Of a stretch of DNA of 64,000 bases, positions 15,398-24,603 are shown piece after piece. Both the position numbers and the translations under genes were made by a program. Location of the stretch: positions 1 to 64,000 of the forward strand of contig NZ_SPHO01000026.1 of the NCBI RefSeq assembly GCF_005845215.1, read 5' to 3'. Source of the DNA: Clostridium sp. 1001271st1 H5 (GTDB taxonomy: Bacteria > Bacillota > Clostridia > Lachnospirales > Lachnospiraceae). Under the pieces are notes generated by a model. The model had not been told where the DNA came from, did no database searches, and worked only from the letters and a program-made list of their open reading frames with translations. Positions within the stretch are counted from its first letter, which is position 1. Every line of letters starts with the position of its first letter.

Positions 15398-16558
15398 ATG
15401 AGAAAACCGTTGCTGGTAATTTTATCAGTAGTATTGATTTTAGGGGGCTGCGGAGGTTCAGGAACAACCGCTGCAACGGGTGCGGAGAAGGAACAGGCGA
15501 CTGTGGCTGAGGCAGCAGACGCAGCGCCCAAGGAAACCACACAAAAGGAGACCACAGAGGCTGAAACCACAGTGCCTCCAAAGGAGGTAAAGGAACTGTC
15601 TGTGAGTGAATTTGATGAGCTGCTGGCCGGTCTGCCGGTTTCTGTTGTAAAGACGGAATACATTGTGCAGGATGAACAGTATAAGTCGCTGTATCCGGAT
15701 ATGCTGGGTACGGTCATTCAGAATAATACGGATTCAGACATTAAAGATGCGGTTCTTGCCATTGTTGCCTGGGACAGCAACCAGCTTCCTGTTAAGCTGG
15801 AGGGCAACATGGACTTTTCAGGAGGAGATTATTTTAAGAAGGTAAACTACAACGACATCAATCTGGTGGGCGGGAGTACATTTGGTGAGAACTCGGGCTT
15901 TTCCATCAATGAGTCCTGCAAGGTAGAATCTTTTAAAACAATGATACTGTCATTTGAAACGTTTGACGGTGATAAATGGAGGAATCCATATGAGGACAGC
16001 TTCCGGGCGGCCTATGAGGGGAAGAAGTATTCCGATGATATAAAAATTGAGGTCGAGATGCAGGACGCTGCTTTTACGAAGTCCGGGACCGCGTCGGGAA
16101 CAAAGGTGGAAAGCGCTGACTCTGAAGAACTGGAGGCATCCCTGGCCGGGCAGCCCGTGTTTGTGAGCAGCACAAAGTACGTGGTCCAGGATGAGCGGTA
16201 TAAGTCGCTGTATCCGGATATGCTCCAGGCCGTGATTCAGAATAATTCAGAGGATGATATCCGCGATGCGGTGGTGGCCTTTGCTGCCTGGGACGCCAAT
16301 GGCCTTCCTGTAAAAATCAAGGGTCAGATGAGCTTTAACGACCCGGCCTATGTGACGGAAGTTTCATTTGAAAATATTAATCTGGTTCCCGGCAGCTCCT
16401 ACGGTGATTCCCAGGGGTATGCCATTGATGAAACCTGCGGCGTTGAATCGTTCAAAGCAATCGTGGTGTCATACACTGACTTTGAGGAAAAAACATGGGA
16501 AAATCCGGATTATAAAGCATTCTGCGATTTATATGCCGGTAAACGGCTGGCGCAGTGA
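15398..16558 (+). CDS. DUF5780 lipoprotein with two tandem domains
   Basis: A 386-residue surface lipoprotein. The signal peptide MRKPLLVILSVVLILGGC ends in a good lipobox (LGGC). A Thr/Glu/Ala-rich linker follows to about residue 75. Then come two copies of one domain of about 115 residues, each with the blocks VQDExYKSLYPDML, VIQNN, AxWDxNxLPVK and SFxxxxxxxxxF. The DNA copies are still similar, so this is a fairly recent internal duplication. AAAGGGGG precedes ATG 15398; the longer frame to 15242 starts in the upstream terminator. Function unknown, probably ligand or protein binding outside the membrane. Confidence 0.75.
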   Translation: MRKPLLVILSVVLILGGCGGSGTTAATGAEKEQATVAEAADAAPKETTQKETTEAETTVPPKEVKELSVSEFDELLAGLPVSVVKTEYIVQDEQYKSLYPDMLGTVIQNNTDSDIKDAVLAIVAWDSNQLPVKLEGNMDFSGGDYFKKVNYNDINLVGGSTFGENSGFSINESCKVESFKTMILSFETFDGDKWRNPYEDSFRAAYEGKKYSDDIKIEVEMQDAAFTKSGTASGTKVESADSEELEASLAGQPVFVSSTKYVVQDERYKSLYPDMLQAVIQNNSEDDIRDAVVAFAAWDANGLPVKIKGQMSFNDPAYVTEVSFENINLVPGSSYGDSQGYAIDETCGVESFKAIVVSYTDFEEKTWENPDYKAFCDLYAGKRLAQ

Positions 16559-16631
16559 TGAAGTCCGGGCCGGAAGTCCCGGTAAAACCAAAACTATAAA
16601 ATATTGCCCTTTTGCACTATCAATATCTTGC

Positions 16632-16671
16632 GGCCATGTCTTATTTCTTATAGGACATGGCCCATTTTTTG
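16632..16671 (+). terminator. Terminator after the DUF5780 lipoprotein
   Basis: GGCCATGTC (16632-16640) and GACATGGCC (16654-16662) pair perfectly, followed by CATTTTTTG. Confidence 0.85.
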
Positions 16672-16674
16672 TAG

Positions 16675-16726
16675 TTCAATTTAAAGCGGAAACGCTTATA
16701 ATCATCCTGTAAAGAAAACGTTAAGA
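16675..16726 (+). promoter_or_regulatory. TRAP operon promoter with two cre-like sites
   Basis: A perfect TATAAT (16697-16702) lies 16 bases after TTCAAT. Two 14-base sequences match the CcpA consensus TGNAANCGNTNNCA with two mismatches each: 16687-16700 (core AAACGCTT), overlapping the -10 box, and 16713-16726 (core AAACGTT), over the start region. This arrangement would give glucose repression. CcpA binding is inference. Confidence 0.4.
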
Positions 16727-16757
16727 TTCCCGGAGGGAAGAACAGGAGAACATGATT

Positions 16758-17828
16758 ATGATGAAAAAGGCATTAACACTGATATTGGCCGGGGCAGCCG
16801 CATTGTCACTGACCGCATGCTCAGGAGGCGCGTCCCCATCCGCCGCCACAGCCCCGGCGCCGGCAGCAGGCGGGGAGTCCAAGGCCGACGCGTCTGAGGC
16901 AGTCAAAAAGGACGCAAAGACAACCACACTAAAGCTGGCTTTTAACCAGTCGGAGAAGCATCCCCAGTATCTGGCCCTGTCCGAGATGAGCGATGCCTTC
17001 TACGAGAAAACCGGCGGCGCATATAGAATTGAAATCAGCCCCAATGAGCTTCTTGGTTCACAGAAGGATGCATTTGAGCTGGTACAGAGCGGTACCATCC
17101 AGATGGCAATGGTAGCAAACTCCATTGTGGAGAATGTGAATCCTGATTTTGCCGTATTAGGCCTTCCTTACGCCTATGACAGTGTGGAGCATCAGAAAAA
17201 GGTATTTACCAGCGGAGCTCTGGACCATATCTTTGCAAGCACAGAGGCCAATAATTTCAGCGTTATGGCTGCATTTACAGCAGGAGCGCGCTGTATCTAT
17301 ACAGACAAGCCGGTTCAGACCCCGGCAGATTTAAAGGGCTACAAAATCCGCGTCATGGAATCACAGACCTGTATTGCCATGCTGGATGCAATGGGCGGTG
17401 TGGGAACGCCTATGGCCCAGGGCGAGGTTTACACTGCAATTCAGCAGGGCGTAATCAACGGCGGCGAGAACAATGAGATTACATATGCAGATTTAAAGCA
17501 CTATGAAGTGGCTCCTTACTTTTCCTACACACGTCATCTGATGATTCCCGACCTTTTGGTTATGAACACAGCGGCCTTAAAGGGAATGAGCGAAGAGGAC
17601 CAGCAGACCTTAAAGGACCTTTGCAAGGAATATACAGAGCGTGAATTCCAGCTTTGGGATGAAAACCTGGAAGGCGCAAAGAAGACAGCAGAGGAAGCAG
17701 GCGCCCAGTTTATTGATGTGGACATCACTCCGTTCCAGGAAGCATGCCAGTCCGTTATCGACAATGTGACAAGCAAGAGCGAGGGAGCAAAGACATTATA
17801 CGAAGAAATTCGCAGCCTTGCCAACTAA
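16758..17828 (+). CDS. dctP: TRAP transporter solute-binding protein DctP
   Basis: A 356-residue lipoprotein that captures an organic acid for a TRAP transporter. The signal ends in LTAC, followed by an Ala/Pro-rich linker to about residue 45. The mature part has the DctP family layout: LKLAFNQSEKHPQY near the start, ISPNELLGSQKDAFELVQSG, then DLKGYKIRVMESQ with the conserved Arg that binds the substrate carboxylate, and the VYTAIQQGVINGGENN helix. ATG codons at 16752, 16758 and 16761 are all possible; AGGAG at 16744-16748 fits 16758 best. dctQ and dctM follow directly, giving a complete transporter. Confidence 0.93.
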   Translation: MMKKALTLILAGAAALSLTACSGGASPSAATAPAPAAGGESKADASEAVKKDAKTTTLKLAFNQSEKHPQYLALSEMSDAFYEKTGGAYRIEISPNELLGSQKDAFELVQSGTIQMAMVANSIVENVNPDFAVLGLPYAYDSVEHQKKVFTSGALDHIFASTEANNFSVMAAFTAGARCIYTDKPVQTPADLKGYKIRVMESQTCIAMLDAMGGVGTPMAQGEVYTAIQQGVINGGENNEITYADLKHYEVAPYFSYTRHLMIPDLLVMNTAALKGMSEEDQQTLKDLCKEYTEREFQLWDENLEGAKKTAEEAGAQFIDVDITPFQEACQSVIDNVTSKSEGAKTLYEEIRSLAN

Positions 17829-17859
17829 CAGGGATTTGCAGAAAGCGGGGTCATGACTC

Positions 17860-18351
17860 ATGGAATCAGCAAAGAGAATCCTGGACAGGATAATTGAGTG
17901 GGTATGCGTGGTGCTGCTGGCTGTCATGACAATCCTGGTCACCTTCCAGGTTGTTGTGAGATACTTCTTTAACAGCCCCAACGCATATACGGAATCACTT
18001 TCCAAATATATGTTTGTCTGGATGGTTATGTATGGTTCAGCCTATGTGTTTGGGCTGAGGGAGCATATGAATATCGGCTTTGTCCGCGACCATATGCCTC
18101 CAAAGACAAGAGTGGCGGTTGAAATGCTGGGTGAACTGATGGTTGCGTTATTTGCGGCAGGCGTCATGATATTCGGGGGCTATAAGCAGGTTTCAAGCCA
18201 AATGATTCAGATGGATGCGGCACTCCAGATTCCCATGGGAATCATCTATTCAGCAGTGCCTGTAAGCGCGTGTTTCATCCTCTTCTACTTTGTCTACAAT
18301 GAAATAAAGCTGGCGGAAAAACTGAAAGAAATCCAAGAACAAAGGAGATAG
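17860..18351 (+). CDS. dctQ: TRAP transporter small permease DctQ
   Basis: A 163-residue integral membrane protein with four hydrophobic segments, the usual small subunit. Conserved features are VRYFFNSPNAYTESLSKYMF in the first loop and a last helix with ISYSAVPV-like sequence. It pairs with the large permease, whose start is 4 bases after this stop. Confidence 0.92.
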   Translation: MESAKRILDRIIEWVCVVLLAVMTILVTFQVVVRYFFNSPNAYTESLSKYMFVWMVMYGSAYVFGLREHMNIGFVRDHMPPKTRVAVEMLGELMVALFAAGVMIFGGYKQVSSQMIQMDAALQIPMGIIYSAVPVSACFILFYFVYNEIKLAEKLKEIQEQRR

Positions 18352-18355
18352 AATT

Positions 18356-19663
18356 ATGGAACAGGCAATGATTGTAGCACTGGTTATGCTGGTCTGCGTA
18401 CTGGCCATGCTGGTTTTGGGAATTCCCATCAGCATCAGCATTGGTCTGGCCTCCACCATCGCCATGCTGTTCGTGCTTCCCTTTGAGAATGCCATGGGGA
18501 CAGCGGCACAGAAGGTATTTACAGGCGTGAATTCCTTCTCCCTGCTGGCAATACCCTTTTTCATACTGGCGGGAAATATTATGAATAACGGCGGTATCGC
18601 CATACGGCTGGTGAACTGCGCAAAAATTTTAAGCGGCAGGATGCCGGGGGCCCTGGCGGAGACCAATGTGGTTGCCAATATGCTGTTCGGCGCCATCAGC
18701 GGCTCAGGTGTGGCCGCAGCCGCAGCCATCGGCGGAACCATCGGACCTCTGGAGGAAAAAGAGGGTTATGCAAAGGATTACATGGCAGCTGTTAATATTG
18801 CATCTGCTCCCACAGGAATGCTGATTCCTCCCAGCAATACCCTGATTGTGTACTCCACGGTGGCAGGCAGCGTGTCAATCTCTGCGCTGTTCATGGCAGG
18901 GTACCTTCCGGGCCTTTTGTGGGGAATCGGCGTAATGGTGATTGCGGGAATCATGGCCTCCGGACGCGGCTACAGAAACCGGGATGAAATCAACCTCACC
19001 ATTGTGTTAAAAACCGTATGGGAAGCCATACCCAGCCTGCTTCTGATTGTGATTGTCATTGGCGGTATTCTCATAGGGGCTTTTACGGCCACGGAAGGCT
19101 CTGCCATTGCTGTGGTATATTCCCTGCTGTTAAGCTTTATCTACCGCAGCATTAAGATAAGGGATTTAAGGAAGATTCTGCTGGACAGCGTTAAGATGAC
19201 TGCCATTGTAATCTTCATGATAGGCGTATCCTCCATCATGAGCTGGATTATGAGCTTTACCAATATCCCGGCCATTATTGCGGATGTGCTCATGGGACTG
19301 ACCAACAGCAAGATTGTGATTCTTCTGATTATGAACCTGCTGCTTCTGGTGGTGGGAACCTTCATGGACCCAACTCCGGCAATCCTTATATTTACGCCTA
19401 TTTTTCTGCCCATTTGCACCAGCTTTGGAATGCATCCAATCCATTTCGGAATCATGATTGTATTTAACCTTTGCATTGGTACAATCACACCGCCGGTAGG
19501 ACCCATTCTGTTTACCGGCTGCAAGGTGGCGAATGTAAAAATCGAGGAAGTATTTAAGACCCTTCTTCCATATTTTGCGGTGACAGCGGTCATACTGTTA
19601 CTGGTGACCTATGTGCCGGCCATTTCCATGACCATCCCCAATGCACTGGGACTGGTAAAATAA
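18356..19663 (+). CDS. dctM: TRAP transporter large permease DctM
   Basis: A 435-residue membrane protein with about 12 helices, the sodium-coupled transport channel. Family blocks are visible: IPFFILAGNIMNNGGIA, GAISGSGVAAAAAIG, ASAPTGMLIPPSNTLIVY and MNLLLLVVGTFMDPTPAILI, ending with TPPVGPILF. Length is typical for single (unfused) DctM. It completes the dctPQM set. Confidence 0.95.
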   Translation: MEQAMIVALVMLVCVLAMLVLGIPISISIGLASTIAMLFVLPFENAMGTAAQKVFTGVNSFSLLAIPFFILAGNIMNNGGIAIRLVNCAKILSGRMPGALAETNVVANMLFGAISGSGVAAAAAIGGTIGPLEEKEGYAKDYMAAVNIASAPTGMLIPPSNTLIVYSTVAGSVSISALFMAGYLPGLLWGIGVMVIAGIMASGRGYRNRDEINLTIVLKTVWEAIPSLLLIVIVIGGILIGAFTATEGSAIAVVYSLLLSFIYRSIKIRDLRKILLDSVKMTAIVIFMIGVSSIMSWIMSFTNIPAIIADVLMGLTNSKIVILLIMNLLLLVVGTFMDPTPAILIFTPIFLPICTSFGMHPIHFGIMIVFNLCIGTITPPVGPILFTGCKVANVKIEEVFKTLLPYFAVTAVILLLVTYVPAISMTIPNALGLVK

Positions 19664-19683
19664 AATCCAATCATATCCCAAAT

Positions 19684-19712
19684 CCCTCAGCTTAGGTTGA
19701 GGGTATTTGGTG
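19684..19712 (+). terminator. Hairpin between dctM and the second binding protein
   Basis: CCCTCA and TTGAGGG pair around GCTTAGG, with flanking A/T pairs but no T-run. It may attenuate or stabilise the mRNA between the transporter and the regulatory genes. Confidence 0.35.
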
Positions 19713-19731
19713 TTGTGGAAAGGAGGGAGTT

Positions 19732-20745
19732 ATGATACAATGTCCGCAAAATTCATTTTCCCAGAAAGGAAAGCCTCACGTGACTCTGAACGTTCATGCG
19801 CCTGTTGCGGCGAATTTGAAAACCGTCCTGATAACAGCCCTGTCAGCAGCGCTCATGGCAGTGTCCGTCCTTGCTGCCGGCTGCGCACCTGCTGCAGGAC
19901 ATGATAATCCGGCAGGCCCCCGGAGCCAGGCCGTAATCCTCAGGATGGCGGAAACCATGCCTGAGAATCATCCCTCCGCCCGGGCCATGGCTCATTTTGC
20001 AGAAATGGTGAGCCGGGAAACCCAGGGCCGGGTAACGGTTAAAATTTATTATAACAGCAGCCTGGGAACCCCCACGGAAATCATTGAACAGGTTAAATTC
20101 GGCGGTATTGCCATGGCCCGCGTCAATGTCCTGGAGCTGTCGGAGGAAGTGGAATCCATCCGTAAATTCTTTGTTCCCTCCAACTTTGCGGACGGGGATG
20201 CCCAGTCAGGGTGGATACACAACAATGAGGAGACGCTGAGGGATGAGTGCCAGATGGACCGCATCACGCCTCTGGTATGGTATTATCCAGATTTCAGGTG
20301 CTTTTATGGTACGGACAGCAGCTTTGCGGACAAAAAAGATTTGCAGGGAAAGAAAATTGAGAGCAGCGATTCCGCTCTTATGGCGGAAATATTCCGGGAC
20401 ATGGGAATCGAGCTGGCAGGCTCGGTCAATACCAACACCTACAAATCGCTGATATCAGGCAATATCGACGGTGCGGAGTCCTCGTTTTCTGAGTTTATAT
20501 GCAATAACTATGACCAGTATATCCATTTTGTCACCAAAAACGACGCATGGTGCCTTCCGGATGTAATGATTATTAATACGGAAAACCTTACCTCCCTGTC
20601 CAAGGAAGACCGGGAGGCCGTGGAAACCTGTGCTAAAAGCACGTACCAGTACCAGAAACAGGCCATGGAACAATTCCAGCAGATATGGGTGGAAACGCTT
20701 ACGGAGGAGCCGGAGGTCAGCTTCAGCGAAGGAGCGTTTAAATGA
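19732..20745 (+). CDS. Second DctP-like solute-binding protein
   Basis: A 337-residue DctP-family protein with an unusually long N-terminus: about 40 residues before a hydrophobic segment that ends LAAGC. The mature part keeps the fold (VILRMAETMPENHPSARAM, QVKFGGIAMARVNV, DLQGKKIESSDS), but the conserved substrate Arg of the 'GxKIR' motif is Glu-Ser here (KKIESS). AAAGGAGG supports ATG 19732. Its stop overlaps the kinase start by ATGA, so translation is coupled. This suggests a role in ligand sensing with the kinase rather than transport. Confidence 0.85.
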   Translation: MIQCPQNSFSQKGKPHVTLNVHAPVAANLKTVLITALSAALMAVSVLAAGCAPAAGHDNPAGPRSQAVILRMAETMPENHPSARAMAHFAEMVSRETQGRVTVKIYYNSSLGTPTEIIEQVKFGGIAMARVNVLELSEEVESIRKFFVPSNFADGDAQSGWIHNNEETLRDECQMDRITPLVWYYPDFRCFYGTDSSFADKKDLQGKKIESSDSALMAEIFRDMGIELAGSVNTNTYKSLISGNIDGAESSFSEFICNNYDQYIHFVTKNDAWCLPDVMIINTENLTSLSKEDREAVETCAKSTYQYQKQAMEQFQQIWVETLTEEPEVSFSEGAFK

Positions 20746-22211
20746 AAAAACTAAAATTCTGGTGGAAACAGTTCAGCTTTTCAGTGGGAGCTCAAATCAA
20801 TGGAGTGCTGCTGCTTATGCTGATACTGTTCCTTTCATTTTCCATCTACAACCATTCCCTGTTCAGCCAGTTTAGCGCCAGATATCAGAAGGAAATCAAC
20901 CAGTATTACTCCATACTGGAGCTGAAAAGCCATTTCCTCCAGAGCGGCGTTCTGTTTGGGGAATACATGAAGACAGGAAACCGGACCACTCTGGCGGAGT
21001 TTAATGATACCTATGAAAAAGCCAGGGCGGTCATAGACATTTTGTATACAGAAAGTACCAATGAGGAATCCTGGTATCTTCTGCGGGGCATTGACCAGTC
21101 CTTTGAGTCTTATTACAGTGAGTGCTGCAATGCCTCCTTTCTGTTTAACGGCAATGATTACCGGTACTACGACAGCTACTACTACAGCCAGACCATCGGC
21201 GGGTATCTGGAGAAATATACAAATGAACTGCTCCAGTACGCCCTGGAATCCAGCGTGGACAGCAACCGGGAGCTGACCCACAGGCGGAATGTAATGACTG
21301 TGTTCAACATGGGAGCCGTGGCAGCGGCCGGCATACTCATAGCCGCATCGGCCAGCTACATTTTCGTGAGGGTGACCCGGCCCTTAAACGAGCTGAAAAA
21401 ACAGGTGGAGGAGATAGCCAGGGGTAATCTGGACGTGCATGTCAGGGAGAGCTCCGGGGAAAATACCGTGAGCATGCTGTCGCGGGCATTTAACCATATG
21501 GCCTTCAGCCTGAAGGAAAAAATAGAGAGCGAAAAGCAGCTTCTGGTGGAACAGAGGAAAAATGAGGAATATGAAAAGCTGCTGAGCCAGGCCCGCTTCC
21601 TTGCGCTGCAAAGCCAGATTAACCCTCATTTTCTATTCAATACCCTGAACAGCATCAACAGGACCGTTATGCTGGGACGCCAGGAACAGGCGCTGACCAT
21701 GCTGGATTCACTGGCAGTGCTGCTGCGCTATAACCTGGCGGATGCGCAGGCACCGGCTCTCCTGGGCGAGGAGCTGGGGATTACGGAGGAATATCTGAAG
21801 ATTCAGAAAATGCGTTTTTCATCCAGACTGAATGTGGACATCAGGCATGACCGGGGGTTGGAGCAGGCAGTGATGCTTCCGCGGTTTACCCTGCAGCCCC
21901 TTGTGGAAAATGCGGTTATCCACGGTCTGGAGCCAAAGGAAGAAGGGGGAGCCCTGATTCTGGATGTCAGGAAGGCAGGGGCCTATATACGGATACGAAT
22001 CTGTGACAACGGAATGGGAATGGAAAGGGAACGTCTGGAGAAAATCAGAAGACGTCTTTCGGAGCATCAGTCGGAGCGGATTGGAATCTGGAATATATGG
22101 CAGAGGCTTTCCCTGTATACGGGCAGGGATGACAGCCTTAAAATCATGAGCAAAAAAGGTGCAGGTACCATTGTCAGTATTTATCTGCACAGGGGAGAAG
22201 AGAATGTATAA
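20742..22211 (+). CDS. YesM-type sensor histidine kinase
   Basis: A 489-residue membrane kinase. Transmembrane segments near 17-37 and 192-212 enclose an extracellular sensor of about 150 residues rich in Tyr and Ser. A HAMP domain follows (VTRPLNELKKQVEEIARGNL). The kinase core is the His_kinase/LytS type, with the phospho-acceptor in QSQINPHFLFNTLNS and an ATPase domain with LQPLVENAVIHG and DNGMG. It overlaps the genes on both sides (4 and 8 bases). It probably senses the TRAP substrate, perhaps through one of the two extra binding proteins. Confidence 0.93.
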   Translation: MKKLKFWWKQFSFSVGAQINGVLLLMLILFLSFSIYNHSLFSQFSARYQKEINQYYSILELKSHFLQSGVLFGEYMKTGNRTTLAEFNDTYEKARAVIDILYTESTNEESWYLLRGIDQSFESYYSECCNASFLFNGNDYRYYDSYYYSQTIGGYLEKYTNELLQYALESSVDSNRELTHRRNVMTVFNMGAVAAAGILIAASASYIFVRVTRPLNELKKQVEEIARGNLDVHVRESSGENTVSMLSRAFNHMAFSLKEKIESEKQLLVEQRKNEEYEKLLSQARFLALQSQINPHFLFNTLNSINRTVMLGRQEQALTMLDSLAVLLRYNLADAQAPALLGEELGITEEYLKIQKMRFSSRLNVDIRHDRGLEQAVMLPRFTLQPLVENAVIHGLEPKEEGGALILDVRKAGAYIRIRICDNGMGMERERLEKIRRRLSEHQSERIGIWNIWQRLSLYTGRDDSLKIMSKKGAGTIVSIYLHRGEENV

Positions 22212-23442
22212 AATATTAATTGCAGATGATGAGGAACTGGAGAGGGAGGCCCTGCGCTTTTTCATAGATGAGTCCTCCCTGGATATAGACCAGGTCATAG
22301 AGTGCGCCTCGGGAACCGAGGTCATTAAACGGGTTATGCTTGACCGGCCGGATATTATGGTGCTTGACATCAATATGCCCGGCCTGAACGGGCTCCAGGC
22401 CCTGGAGAAAATCAAATGCCTGGATTACAGGTTCCGGGCTGTATTCTCCACGGCCTATGATTATTTTGAATATGCAGTGGAGGCCCTGCGCCTGGGAGCA
22501 GTGGATTTTATGGTAAAGCCTGTGAAAAAGGAGGCGTTTATCAATGTAATTATGCGGGCTGTTGACGAGTTGGATGCGGAGGCGGAGAAGGAGTACCGTG
22601 AGACAAAGCTTCTGAAGACCCTGGACATGATGGAGGGCAAGGTGGTGGGCGACCTGGTGCTGGGCAATATGCCGGAGGAGGTGCTTTACTATCTGGATTT
22701 AAAACATATCTCAACTGAGTGCAGCGGAAATTGTTTCTGCATCCGTCTCCAGGGTTCACCGGATAAATGCGCAAGGCAGAACCTGTTTAAGGCTGTCAGG
22801 AAAGAGTTTGGTTATCTGGACCTGACAGTCATGTTCAGCGAGGCAAACCACATGGTTACAGCCATTGTTTTTTGCCGTGAACCGGAGGCGTTTCCGGGAA
22901 TTTTCGGGAAGATGGAGGAATTACTGGCCTCTGTTTTAAGGCAGCAGCAGACAGTCTTCATAATGGGAAGCGGGACTCCCTTTACGGATGTCAGCCAGAT
23001 AGAGGAGAGCTATGGGATGGCCCGCGAAAGGGTGGGGGACATGGCTGCCCGGACTGAGAGCAGGGAGGAGGGACCGGAATCAGACAGCGGCACGCCCAGG
23101 GAGGTGGAGGGAATCTGTTCCTTTATACAGGAAAATTACCGGAAGCGCCTGACCCTGGACATCATTGCGTCGGAGGCAGGGTTCAGCAAATACTATGTGA
23201 ACCGTCTTTTCAAGCAATATATGGGTACCACGGTGGTGGATTACCTGATTCGAATCAGGATGCAGAAGGCAAAGGAACTGCTGAAAAACGAAACCTGCAG
23301 CATCAAGCAGATAAGCGGATTGGTGGGATATTCGGAGCCAAACTACTTTACATGGACATTCAAGAAAATGGAAGGTATGTCTCCGCTGAAGTTCCGGTAT
23401 GAACAGGCGGAGGGGCTCAGGGAGGAGAAGGACGGGGAATGA
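22204..23442 (+). CDS. YesN-type AraC response regulator
   Basis: A 412-residue regulator. The N-terminal receiver has ADDEE, phospho-acceptor Asp in VLDINMPGLNG, Thr in FSTAYD and Lys in MVKPVKK. A middle region of about 170 residues is poorly conserved. The C-terminal AraC double helix-turn-helix has IASEAGFSKYYVNRLFKQYM and ISGLVGYSEPNYFTWTFKK. The start is set at ATG 22204, behind GGGGAGAAGAG, overlapping the kinase stop. It is the cognate partner of the kinase and probably activates the upstream TRAP operon. Confidence 0.93.
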   Translation: MYKILIADDEELEREALRFFIDESSLDIDQVIECASGTEVIKRVMLDRPDIMVLDINMPGLNGLQALEKIKCLDYRFRAVFSTAYDYFEYAVEALRLGAVDFMVKPVKKEAFINVIMRAVDELDAEAEKEYRETKLLKTLDMMEGKVVGDLVLGNMPEEVLYYLDLKHISTECSGNCFCIRLQGSPDKCARQNLFKAVRKEFGYLDLTVMFSEANHMVTAIVFCREPEAFPGIFGKMEELLASVLRQQQTVFIMGSGTPFTDVSQIEESYGMARERVGDMAARTESREEGPESDSGTPREVEGICSFIQENYRKRLTLDIIASEAGFSKYYVNRLFKQYMGTTVVDYLIRIRMQKAKELLKNETCSIKQISGLVGYSEPNYFTWTFKKMEGMSPLKFRYEQAEGLREEKDGE

Positions 23443-24572
23443 GAAAAAAGTACAGGGCATGGGTTCTGGCGGCGCTGCTGGCGGGTCTGGTGTTTGGAGG
23501 ATGCGGCGTGCTGGGGGAACCGGATAAGGGGAAGACGTCGGCAGGGACAGACCGGCAGGCAGGCACAGAGCAGGCGCCGGTCCCGGGACATCCGGTAAGC
23601 GGAGCAGATATTTCAGGGAAGGATGTTCCGGCAAACAAGCCCGAAAAGATATATTCCATGCAAATAGGCCATTCCCAGCCGGTGGACAACCCGCGCCACC
23701 AGTCCTTTCTGCTGTTTAAGAAGCAGCTGGAGGAAAAAACAGGCGGCGGAATCCAGGTGGATATCTATCCGGCCGGCCAGCTGGGCAGCGAGGCTTCCAT
23801 GCTGGAACAGGTCTGCGGCGGAACCATCCAGGGGTTTCGCGGGGGACAGCTGGAGATAGTGCCAAAGATGCTTGTGTTCTCCCTTCCGTTTCTCTGTGAA
23901 AACAGAACCGAGGCAGAACGGCTGGTAAACTCTGAGTTTGCAAGGGAAATCAGTTTGGATTCAAAAAAAAGCGGCGCCACCATTTTGGGAATCGGCGATG
24001 CAGGGGGATTCCGGCAGTTTTCCAACAGCATACGGATGATTCGCCGGCCGGAGGATTTAAAGGGGCTTAGGATGCGCTCCAACGGCATGGATACCATCAA
24101 TAAAACCCTGGAGGCCCTGGGGGCCGAAGTCATGACCGTGCCTTACAACGACCTGTATATGGCTTTGAAGGCAGGCGCTGTAGACGGTCAGGAAAATCCC
24201 TGGGTCAATTCCTCGGGCATGCGGTTTTATGAGGTCCAGAAGTATTTCACGGAAGTGAATTACCAGTTCCACCCGGAGCCTTTTTATGTGAATACCAGCT
24301 GGTATGAGTCGCTGCCTCAGGAGTACCAGGAAATTCTGGCGGAATGTACGGCAGAAATGATGAAGGAAAACAGCCGCCTTATTGATGAAAACCAAGTGCA
24401 GGCAATGGAAAATATCCGGGCCAACGCTGAAATCCACACCCTTTCCAGGGAAGAACGGCAGGCTTTTGTGGAGGCCACGCAGACCGTGTATCAGGAATAC
24501 ATGGACAGCGGGCTTCTGACCATGGATGAGCTGGCCCGGATGAAGCGCATTATCAGAGGAGAGGAGAAGTAG
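23439..24572 (+). CDS. Third DctP-like solute-binding protein
   Basis: A 377-residue lipoprotein (signal ending FGGC, then a linker of about 50 residues). The mature part has SMQIGHSQPVDNPRHQSF, YPAGQLGSEASMLEQVCGG and DLKGLRMRSNGM, in which the substrate Arg is kept, then DLYMALKAGAVDGQENP. It therefore looks competent to bind an acid ligand, unlike the second copy. Its start overlaps the regulator stop (ATGA). It may feed the same transporter with a different ligand or report to the kinase. Confidence 0.88.
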   Translation: MRKKYRAWVLAALLAGLVFGGCGVLGEPDKGKTSAGTDRQAGTEQAPVPGHPVSGADISGKDVPANKPEKIYSMQIGHSQPVDNPRHQSFLLFKKQLEEKTGGGIQVDIYPAGQLGSEASMLEQVCGGTIQGFRGGQLEIVPKMLVFSLPFLCENRTEAERLVNSEFAREISLDSKKSGATILGIGDAGGFRQFSNSIRMIRRPEDLKGLRMRSNGMDTINKTLEALGAEVMTVPYNDLYMALKAGAVDGQENPWVNSSGMRFYEVQKYFTEVNYQFHPEPFYVNTSWYESLPQEYQEILAECTAEMMKENSRLIDENQVQAMENIRANAEIHTLSREERQAFVEATQTVYQEYMDSGLLTMDELARMKRIIRGEEK

Positions 24573-24603
24573 CGATACCTGTCAAGACCATGGCCTTTAT
24601 GGG

